Part shown: positions 1 through 5,313 of the stretch, one piece after another
Numbering within the stretch: position 1 is the first letter of the stretch
Layout of the letters: each line of letters starts with the position of its first letter
Assembly (NCBI GenBank): GCA_034435395.1
Contig: DAOTXK010000286.1
Span: 1 to 23,976, forward strand
Length of the DNA: 23,976 nucleotides
Source: DAOTXK01 sp034435395
GTDB lineage: Bacteria; Chloroflexota; Anaerolineae; Aggregatilineales; Ch27
Direction of reading: 5' to 3'
Program-made: the position numbers and the translations under genes
The notes under the pieces: model-generated
Databases searched by the model: none
Told to the model about the DNA's origin: nothing
Seen by the model: only the letters and a program-made list of their open reading frames with translations

Positions 1-2
1 AC

Positions 3-440
3 CACCAGCTGGGCGCGCCGCTGACCCTCGGCGGGCTGCCGGAGTCGCTGCCGGTGTGGGCCTACGCCCTGCTGCTGGTCGCCGCGCTGGTCGCGCACGA
101 GGGGCTGCATGGGGCGGCGATCCGGGCGCTGGGTTTCCCGCCCCACTTCGGCATAAAACCCCGCCGCCTGATCCTCTATACCACCGCCGACGCCACCTTC
201 ACCCGGCGGCAATATCTGATCGTGACCCTGGCCCCGCTGCTGGTCATCACGCCGGTCGGGCTGATCCTGATGGCGCTGCTGCCAGTGACCATCGCCGCCT
301 GGGCGGGGATCATGGTCGCCATGAACGCCGCCTCGTCCATCGGCGACCTGTGGATGACGGCGGTGATCGCCAGCTTCCCGCCGGATGCCCGCTTCCGCGA
401 CGAGGCCGACGGCATGAGCATCTTCCGCCCGGCGGATTGA
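3..440 (+). CDS. DUF3267-like putative zincin membrane metalloprotease (5' partial)
   Basis: The reading frame is open to the left edge of the window, so the true start lies upstream; an internal GTG at 54 could start a shorter form. The visible part has an HEGLH motif (codons 96-110) in a hydrophobic helix, matching the HExxH zinc-binding pattern of DUF3267/putative zincin membrane peptidases. A second hydrophobic stretch (TLAPLLVITPVGLILMALL) and a third near AAWAGIMVAMNAASS follow, and a conserved-looking SxGDLWM segment near the end may carry the third zinc ligand (Asp). The stop is TGA at 438-440. Hydrolysis of a membrane or membrane-proximal substrate is inferred from the family; no substrate can be named. 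Nothing downstream on the same strand appears cotranscribed. The fold call is fairly secure, the activity unproven. Confidence 0.72.
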   Translation, partial: HQLGAPLTLGGLPESLPVWAYALLLVAALVAHEGLHGAAIRALGFPPHFGIKPRRLILYTTADATFTRRQYLIVTLAPLLVITPVGLILMALLPVTIAAWAGIMVAMNAASSIGDLWMTAVIASFPPDARFRDEADGMSIFRPAD

Positions 441-455
441 CGCTGAAGGATGACC

Positions 456-512
456 TGTGAACCGGACCCCAATATGTCGCTGACTCAGGTGCCTGAGGAG
501 TGGAAAGAATAA
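456..512 (+). pseudogene. relic of a DNA methyltransferase 3' end (repeat of 5072-5128)
   Basis: These 57 bases match the last 19 codons (including stop) of the methyltransferase gene at 5072-5128 in 45 of 57 positions by my hand alignment. Read in frame they encode EPD, then MSLTQVP, EW and a final E before TAA, so 13 of 18 residues are identical, and several differences are silent third-base changes. Upstream, the frame meets a TGA at 444-446, so no catalytic part remains. It is most simply a remnant of a second, diverged methyltransferase copy. An ATG at 450 could in principle give a 20-residue peptide, but I see no sign that it is a real gene. Confidence 0.6.
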
Positions 513-589
513 CCGCTTGCCTGTGCGGCAGCGGGCATACCTAAAAACCCATTGCGCCCGGCCTCCCCCCGGACCGGACGCGGTTGATT

Positions 590-610
590 CCAGCGGCGGC
601 TGGCCGCTGG
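590..610. repeat. inverted repeat after the URO-D-like gene
   Basis: A perfect 7-base stem (CCAGCGG / CCGCTGG) with a 7-base loop lies about 20 bases beyond the stop codon of the minus-strand URO-D-like gene. It may end or protect that transcript, but there is no T-tract on either side, so it is not a convincing intrinsic terminator. Confidence 0.35.
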
Positions 611-628
611 GCGGGTAAGCCGCGCCGG

Positions 629-1582
629 CTAGGCGTAATTCCCCTCCTGCCGCCAGACATCCAGCATCAACTCGTAGCGGGAGAGGCGCATGCCGGTGTA
701 GATGCAGTTGCTGGTGGAGAAGATATAGCCGCCGCCCGGCATGCCGTGCCGCAGGGCATACCGCGCCGAGGCGATGACTTCCTCCTCGGTGCCGGTGTCC
801 AGCTTGCCGCAGTCCACGTTGCCGATCAGGCACACCCGGTCTCCGTAGCGGCGTTTGATCTCGGCGATGTCCACCCCGGCCTGCGGGTCCAGCGAGTGCA
901 GGGCGTGCGGGTTGGCGTCGATCAGATGGTCGACGATGGGCATGATGTTCCCGTCGGTGTGTTTGATGGTGTAAAAGCCCAGTTCGCGGTAGCCGGATAT
1001 GAGCTGCCTGAGGTAAGGGGCGATGAACTCGGCGAACTGTTCGGGGCGCAGGAAGGGGCCGCTGTTGAAGCAGTAGTCGGCGCACAGGGCAAAGCCGTCC
1101 AGGCCGCCGTGCTGGCGGTAACGTTCAGCGCGGGCCAGCGCCGCATCGACCTGCCGTTGCGCCTCGTCTTTGACCCCCTGGGGATCGTCGACCAGCCGGT
1201 AACAGAATTCGGTCATGTGCGCCCCATCAGGGATGCTGTAGGTGGCGTCGCCGTGCCGCAGGAGGAAGTACCGGTCGCCGGTGCGCTGGCGGATGATGTC
1301 CACCAGGCGCAGCGTTTCCTCGACCGTGTTCGGGTTGGGATGGAGAAAAATGGCGCTGTGCTCGTAGCGCTCGGCGGTGGCGAGGTACAGGTCGGCCATG
1401 TCCTGGCGGTGGAGCTGGCGCTCTTTCTCCTCCATCTGAAACCACTGATCATACCGGCGGTGGCTGGGATGGACCCTGCCGAAAGCTTCCATAGTGAGGA
1501 AAAAGACCAGCTCAAAGTGGGGCACGCGCCCGGTCAGCGGGCGGCGCTCCAGCGCGGCGATGAAGCGGTCTCTGGGTTGCAT
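629..1582 (-). CDS. uroporphyrinogen decarboxylase-fold (URO-D/MtaA-like) protein
   Basis: A 317-residue protein of the URO-D superfamily (PF01208 type), a TIM barrel that includes HemE and the corrinoid-dependent methyltransferases. The start is ATG at 1582 (MQPRDRF...), preceded by GAGGGA at a good distance; the frame extends 17 codons further upstream but without a better ribosome site. Family features seen are the N-terminal RDRFIAALERRP, the central HTDGNIMPIVD and LDPQAGVDIAEIK segments, the strand GNVDCGKL and the C-terminal GGGYIFSTSNCIYTGM. The HTDG motif resembles the metal/methyl-transfer group more than true HemE, and no other heme genes are nearby, so a role in methyl transfer or a related C1 or aromatic reaction is more likely than heme synthesis. 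Substrate unknown. It is the last gene of the VOC-MFS cluster, 63 bases after the exporter. Confidence 0.78.
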   Translation of the reverse strand: MQPRDRFIAALERRPLTGRVPHFELVFFLTMEAFGRVHPSHRRYDQWFQMEEKERQLHRQDMADLYLATAERYEHSAIFLHPNPNTVEETLRLVDIIRQRTGDRYFLLRHGDATYSIPDGAHMTEFCYRLVDDPQGVKDEAQRQVDAALARAERYRQHGGLDGFALCADYCFNSGPFLRPEQFAEFIAPYLRQLISGYRELGFYTIKHTDGNIMPIVDHLIDANPHALHSLDPQAGVDIAEIKRRYGDRVCLIGNVDCGKLDTGTEEEVIASARYALRHGMPGGGYIFSTSNCIYTGMRLSRYELMLDVWRQEGNYA

Positions 1583-1601
1583 TCGGGTTTCCCTCGCTGG
1601 A

Positions 1602-1639
1602 CGGCGGATGACGGCCACGGCAGGAAAAGGCATCCGCCG
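1602..1639. repeat. intercistronic inverted repeat (9-base stem)
   Basis: CGGCGGATG at 1602-1610 and its exact complement at 1631-1639 enclose a 20-base loop, between the MFS stop codon (1646) and the URO-D-like start (1582). No T-run follows on the minus strand, so attenuation or transcript processing is more likely than full termination. Confidence 0.5.
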
Positions 1640-1645
1640 GAACGG

Positions 1646-2920
1646 TCAGAAGGACTCTGCCCTGGTGGTCGGCGCGAGCGTGGCCGCCTGCTCCCGCCGG
1701 GGCAGCCAGCGGAAGGCCAGCAGGGCCATCAGCAGGTAGGTCATCCCGGCGATGGCGAACACGCCGCGCATGGCCAGGCCCACGGCCACCGCCGAACCGG
1801 CCAGCGGGGCAGCCGCCCGCGCCGCCGCCGTCACCGAGTTGTCCAGCCCGTACACTGCGCCCTCTTCCCCCGGCTGGGTGAAGCGCGCCAGCAGGGCGCT
1901 GGGCGCGGCGACGACGCCCCCCACCGCCGCCCCGGTCAACGCCTGCAGGAGGAGCAGTTGCCAGGCCGCGGTCACCATGGACTGGGGCAGGTAAAAGAGC
2001 GCCGCCGCCGTCGCGCTGGCGATCAGCACCGGGCGGTGGCCGATGCGGTCGCCCAGCCGCCCCAGGTAAACGGCGCTGATCGTGCTGGCAAAGGCGGAGG
2101 CCCCCACCACCAGGCCGGTGTAGGTGCTGACGCCCGTCTCGGTGGCCATCAGACTGGTGATAAACAGCGGCGCGATGGGCGTGATCATGCTGTTCCCCAG
2201 CGCGCTCAGGAAGCGCACGGTGTAGGTCACCGGCACGCCGCGCATGGTCATCACGTGCCGCCATTTGCCGAAGAAGCTGATATGCTGATCGATGATCCGG
2301 ACCGATGGCTGGAACTGCTCCCTGACGCCCCACCAGACCAGCACCCCCGCGCAGAACAGCAGGGCCGCCGTCACGATGAACGGCGTCCGGAAGCCGAAGG
2401 CATCGGCCAGCGCGCCGCCGATCAACGGCCCGACCGAGACGCCGCTCCACAGCCCCACCTGGATCACGCCCATGGCGAAGCCGGTCCGCTCGCGGGGCGC
2501 TTCCGCCGCCACCAGGGCGTTGGCCGCCGGGACGATCCCGGTGATCAGCCCCTGGATGGCCCGCAGCACGATCAGGTCTTCCGCCGAGCGGGCAAAAGCC
2601 ATCAGCAGCAACAGGGCCGCCCCGCCGAATGTGGCCCGCTGCACCATCAGCTTACGGCCGTAGCGGTCGGCCAGCGTTCCCCATATGGGACCGGCGATCA
2701 TCATGGTGATGGCCTGCGAGGAAAAGACCAGGCCCGCCAGGAGTTCCGTGCTCAGACCGGTGGTGCTGCCCAGGTTCTCCACGTAAAGCGGCAGAAAGGG
2801 GAAGATGATGGAAAAACCGGTCGTGGAGAACAGTTGGGCGATGAAGACGATGGCCAGCGTGCGCCGCCAGCCCTGTAACTGTCTGAACGTGCGCAGGGGA
2901 TTCAGGCGTTGCCAGTGCAT
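1646..2920 (-). CDS. MFS (DHA1-type) multidrug/solute exporter
   Basis: About 424 residues with a 12-helix major facilitator pattern. The loop between helices 2 and 3 has the MFS signature GPIWGTLADRYGRKLMV, with a weaker counterpart in the second half (YLGRLGDRIGHRPVL), so both halves are intact. It resembles MdtG/TetA-like drug:proton antiporters of the DHA1 group, working in the cytoplasmic membrane. Start: the ATG at 2920 shares one base with the TGA of the upstream VOC gene (TGATG), a typical translational-coupling arrangement; a GTG one codon earlier is possible. Coupling to a VOC/glyoxalase protein suggests a detoxification or resistance pair, but the substrate cannot be read from sequence. 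Confidence 0.88.
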   Translation of the reverse strand: MHWQRLNPLRTFRQLQGWRRTLAIVFIAQLFSTTGFSIIFPFLPLYVENLGSTTGLSTELLAGLVFSSQAITMMIAGPIWGTLADRYGRKLMVQRATFGGAALLLLMAFARSAEDLIVLRAIQGLITGIVPAANALVAAEAPRERTGFAMGVIQVGLWSGVSVGPLIGGALADAFGFRTPFIVTAALLFCAGVLVWWGVREQFQPSVRIIDQHISFFGKWRHVMTMRGVPVTYTVRFLSALGNSMITPIAPLFITSLMATETGVSTYTGLVVGASAFASTISAVYLGRLGDRIGHRPVLIASATAAALFYLPQSMVTAAWQLLLLQALTGAAVGGVVAAPSALLARFTQPGEEGAVYGLDNSVTAAARAAAPLAGSAVAVGLAMRGVFAIAGMTYLLMALLAFRWLPRREQAATLAPTTRAESF

Positions 2921-3309
2921 CACTCCACCGATTCCGAATAGGCCAGGATGTAACCGTTGCAGTCGCGGAAGGAGAATTCTTCCGTGTCGTAGAACGTCCG
3001 GTGCAATTCCTGCATGATCTTAACTCTGTCTTTCAGCGCCTGGTACAGCGCTTTGACCCCTTCGACCTCGATGTAAAAGGTCAACGAACCGCCGATGGGG
3101 ACCCCGGTCAGATCGGGCAGCTCCTCGGCCAGGCTGCGGCGGGACTGGAACATGATTGGCACGCCGTCGCGCTGCATCATGGCCCAATCGGGCTGCTCGC
3201 TGTCCGGCGGGACCGCCACCAGCAGGCTGAAGCCCAACACGTCCCGGTAGAAGTCGACGGTCGTTTTTACGTCCTCAACCATCAGGTTAGGCGTCAATTT
3301 TTGGAGCAT
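2920..3309 (-). CDS. VOC-family (glyoxalase/bleomycin-resistance-like) protein
   Basis: A 129-residue single VOC-domain protein. The start is taken as ATG at 3309 (MLQKLTPNLMVEDV), which begins exactly at the usual first strand of the fold; the longer frame upstream reads as low-quality sequence. Family features are VEDVKTTVDFYRDVLGF at the N-terminus, the central FQSRRSL and GGSLTFYIEV segments, and the C-terminal EFSFRDCNGYILAYSE, the typical closing beta-strand motif (D-x-N-G) of this family. Members bind metals, sequester drugs or act as lyases and dioxygenases; I cannot choose among these. It is first in the minus-strand cluster and overlaps the MFS gene by one base. A clean TATAAT lies about 50 bases upstream. 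Confidence 0.85.
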   Translation of the reverse strand: MLQKLTPNLMVEDVKTTVDFYRDVLGFSLLVAVPPDSEQPDWAMMQRDGVPIMFQSRRSLAEELPDLTGVPIGGSLTFYIEVEGVKALYQALKDRVKIMQELHRTFYDTEEFSFRDCNGYILAYSESVE

Positions 3310-3360
3310 GGGGGGGTCTCTTTTCTCAGCCGGGTATGATCTGAGGCGCACCATGGGGTG

Positions 3361-3366
3361 ATTATA
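3361..3366 (-). promoter_or_regulatory. candidate -10 box for the VOC-MFS-URO-D cluster
   Basis: The minus strand reads a perfect TATAAT here, about 52 bases before the VOC start. No good -35 hexamer is visible at 16-18 bases. The position, between the restriction gene and the VOC gene, suggests that the cluster is transcribed separately from the endonuclease. Confidence 0.45.
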
Positions 3367-3484
3367 CCCGACGGTCCGGGGAAGAGGATAGGCCCCTGGG
3401 CAGCAGGGCGATGGGGTGCGTCTCTTTCTGCTGCGCCGGACAGCTTTAAGCAGACAGCGCGCCGATGGCGTGGCGAGGATGGTG

Positions 3485-4060
3485 TTAAGGGACAATTCCC
3501 AGGATCAACACCGGGATATCGATGTTGGAAACGCCTCGATGCTCCAAGTCCCACACAAACTGTTCGAAGTATGAGACGCCGGTTGACATCTGATCGGCCA
3601 ATTCTTTTAAGGGAACGATTTCTACTCCTACCTTGATGATGCCTAAATTGCGAAAAATCGACATCTTCGCCGCAACGTTGTAAACCATGAAGGCATACTT
3701 GCCGAACTGGACCTCGACGCCGACCTCGTTTTTGACGAAATCTATCTCCCGGAATGCTCCCCTCGGGATGCCAGGAGGTGAATAACCGCCCGTATAAAAA
3801 TCCGCAGGATATTCGCAATGTTCTCTGTGCTTTTCCCAGTTCCCGCTACGAAAGGCTCTGGAAAAGGTTCTGTTGAGCGCTTTCGGACTGTAAAGCAGTC
3901 TGCCAGGCATGGTTTTCTCCGCGCTTTTTTTGGTCTTCAGTTTGGCGGCATCGACTGTGGCAATGATTGTTTGGATTTCCTGTAATTCGGCAGAATAGTC
4001 CGATTCGAGAACTTCTTTCCCCCTGTTGAATGAGTAGACGCCGCCAATCCTCACGGTCAA
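3485..4060 (-). CDS. type II restriction endonuclease, BglII-like family
   Basis: A 191-residue protein recognisable as a BglII/BstYI-type endonuclease (PF09195 family). The catalytic segment is IDFVKNEVGVEVQFGKY: D107, E116 and Q118 reproduce the spacing of BglII Asp84, Glu93 and Gln95, including the unusual Gln in place of the common Lys. Other family features are EKTMPGRLLYSPKALN near residue 50, VGVEIVPLKEL near 144 and MSTGVSYFEQ near 158. Length is near the family's norm. The start is TTG at 4060 with AGGAGA just upstream, or GTG at 4054 with better spacing. It should cut unmethylated DNA at AGATCT or a related GATC-centred site. It is divergent from its methyltransferase, and its base composition is clearly less GC-rich than its neighbours. 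Confidence 0.87.
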   Translation of the reverse strand: MTVRIGGVYSFNRGKEVLESDYSAELQEIQTIIATVDAAKLKTKKSAEKTMPGRLLYSPKALNRTFSRAFRSGNWEKHREHCEYPADFYTGGYSPPGIPRGAFREIDFVKNEVGVEVQFGKYAFMVYNVAAKMSIFRNLGIIKVGVEIVPLKELADQMSTGVSYFEQFVWDLEHRGVSNIDIPVLILGIVP

Positions 4061-4096
4061 GGTCTCCTGATAATCGTATGCTGCGCCCGTTGGTTA

Positions 4097-4102
4097 ATTC
4101 TA
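4097..4102 (-). promoter_or_regulatory. candidate -10 box for the endonuclease gene
   Basis: The minus strand reads TAGAAT (5 of 6 to consensus), 37 bases before the TTG start. A -35 at normal spacing would fall on the TGTCGA that is also the complement of the methyltransferase -35, but its match is poor. If real, the two divergent promoters overlap and could interfere with each other. Confidence 0.3.
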
Positions 4103-4119
4103 TCGCCATTTACAGCTAA

Positions 4120-4148
4120 TCGACAGACTGTGATAAACTTGTTCTAGT
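4120..4148 (+). promoter_or_regulatory. candidate sigma70 promoter of the methyltransferase gene
   Basis: TCGACA (5/6 to the -35 consensus) at 4120-4125, a 17-base spacer, then TCTAGT (4/6 to the -10 consensus) at 4143-4148. Transcription would begin near 4155, just upstream of the TGAGGAG ribosome site that serves the GTG start at 4175. Confidence 0.35.
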
Positions 4149-4174
4149 GATGGTGCCACCTGAGGAGATGAACG

Positions 4175-5128
4175 GTGCAGCCTAAACAGTTGGCTCTTTT
4201 CCACAACATACATGGGAAAGGCGAACTGCGTATCATGGAGACGTACTCGCCTGACGCCATGGTCACGCTTTACCAGGGTGATCGTCTGGACCTGCTGAAG
4301 CAGATTGCCGAAGCGGGTTCAAAGGCTGAACTGATTATTACGTCTCCCCCTTATAACGTGGGGAAAGAGTACGAACAAAAGACCTCGTTAGAGACCTACG
4401 TGGAAAGCCAGCGAGAGACCATCGCCGCCTGTGTGGAAATCTTGTCGCCAACGGGGAGCATTTGCTGGCAGGTGGGGCACTATATTGAAGGCAGCGCCAG
4501 GAACAAAGAGACTTTCCCGTTGGATCTGGTGCTTTACCCGATTTTTAAGAGCTTCGACCTGAAACTTAGAAACCGTATCGTATGGTATTTCGGGCATGGT
4601 TTGCATGAACAGTTCCGGTTTTCGGGCAGGCATGAGACGATCTTGTGGTTTACCAGAGATACCGACGAATACACCTTCAACCTGGATCCGGTCCGCGTGC
4701 CGCAGAAGTACCCTGGCAAGCGGGCTTATCGAGGGCCGAATAAAGGCAAACCCTCGGGAAACCCGCTGGGCAAGAATCCCAGCGATGTCTGGGACATGCC
4801 CAATGTCAAATCGAACCACGTGGAGAAGACCGGCCACCCCTGCCAGTTTCCTGTGGCGTTGGCTGAGAGACTGGTGCTGGCAATGACCCATAAGGGCGAC
4901 CTCGTGGTGGATCCATACCTGGGGGTCGGCACGACGGCAGTGGCGAGCATTCTTCACGATCGTCGTTCGGCGGGAGCAGATATTGAGGCGGATTATCTGA
5001 GTATTGCGCGCGACAGATTGGAAAAAGCCTGGGCCGGTACATTACCAACACGACCGTTAAATAAACCGGTCTATGAACCTGACTCCCACATGTCGCTTAC
5101 TCAAGTGCCTAAAGAGTGGAGGGAATAG
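4175..5128 (+). CDS. site-specific DNA methyltransferase (beta class, TSPPYN), R-M partner
   Basis: A 317-residue SAM-dependent DNA methyltransferase. Catalytic motif IV, TSPPYN (residues 56-61), comes first; the SAM-binding motif I (VVDPYLGVGTT, about 244-254) lies near the C-terminus after TGHPCQFP, the beta-class order. TSPPY favours N4-cytosine methylation, as in BamHI- and BglII-type enzymes, though N6-adenine cannot be excluded. The region between (about 165-215) with repeated basic and Gly/Pro residues is the likely target-recognition part. The start is GTG at 4175 with GAGGAG seven bases upstream; the nearby ATG at 4168 is out of frame. It faces away from the BglII-like endonuclease and should protect the same site. 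The last 18 residues are echoed by the relic at 456-512. Confidence 0.92.
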   Translation: MQPKQLALFHNIHGKGELRIMETYSPDAMVTLYQGDRLDLLKQIAEAGSKAELIITSPPYNVGKEYEQKTSLETYVESQRETIAACVEILSPTGSICWQVGHYIEGSARNKETFPLDLVLYPIFKSFDLKLRNRIVWYFGHGLHEQFRFSGRHETILWFTRDTDEYTFNLDPVRVPQKYPGKRAYRGPNKGKPSGNPLGKNPSDVWDMPNVKSNHVEKTGHPCQFPVALAERLVLAMTHKGDLVVDPYLGVGTTAVASILHDRRSAGADIEADYLSIARDRLEKAWAGTLPTRPLNKPVYEPDSHMSLTQVPKEWRE

Positions 5129-5165
5129 CTTACCGTCAGGCAACAAAGGCACTCGACATATAGAC

Positions 5166-5182
5166 AATTACCGGTAATTACC
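5166..5182. promoter_or_regulatory. two overlapping perfect palindromes (possible operator)
   Basis: AATTACCGGTAATT (5166-5179) is a perfect 14-base palindrome and GGTAATTACC (5173-5182) a perfect 10-base palindrome overlapping it. It is AT-richer than its surroundings and lies 40 bases after the methyltransferase stop, with no T-run, so it looks like a protein-binding site or a recombination junction rather than a terminator. No cognate regulator is adjacent. Confidence 0.35.
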
Positions 5183-5313
5183 CTACGCGCCATCCGGGGG
5201 CCGACCTGCTTCAGGCCCTGGCCAGCGGCAGTTGAAAGGGAGGATCATCTGGTCGGCAGGCCGGTTGGCGGACGGGGCAAACCCCATCCCTGCCTTCCGA
5301 CGGCAGTCAGGGG

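Noticed and set aside
584..2878. Very long open frame on the plus strand over the URO-D and MFS genes
   Set aside because: It is antisense to two well-supported genes. Its translation is rich in Gly, Arg, Gln and His with no domain, as expected from high-GC codons read backwards.
3846..4109. Alternative minus-strand frame beginning MAIELTNGRS over the 5' end of the endonuclease
   Set aside because: The start looks protein-like, but the frame quickly becomes unstructured, and the other frame matches the BglII-like family throughout.
3485..5128. Controller (C) protein gene of the R-M system
   Set aside because: There is no small helix-turn-helix gene in or next to the pair, and no C-box repeats were seen in the divergent promoter.
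5275..5313. Hairpin-like CCCTGCC/GGCAGTCAGGG segment after the kinase stop
   Set aside because: The stem is interrupted and has no T-run on either strand, so it is not supportable as a terminator.
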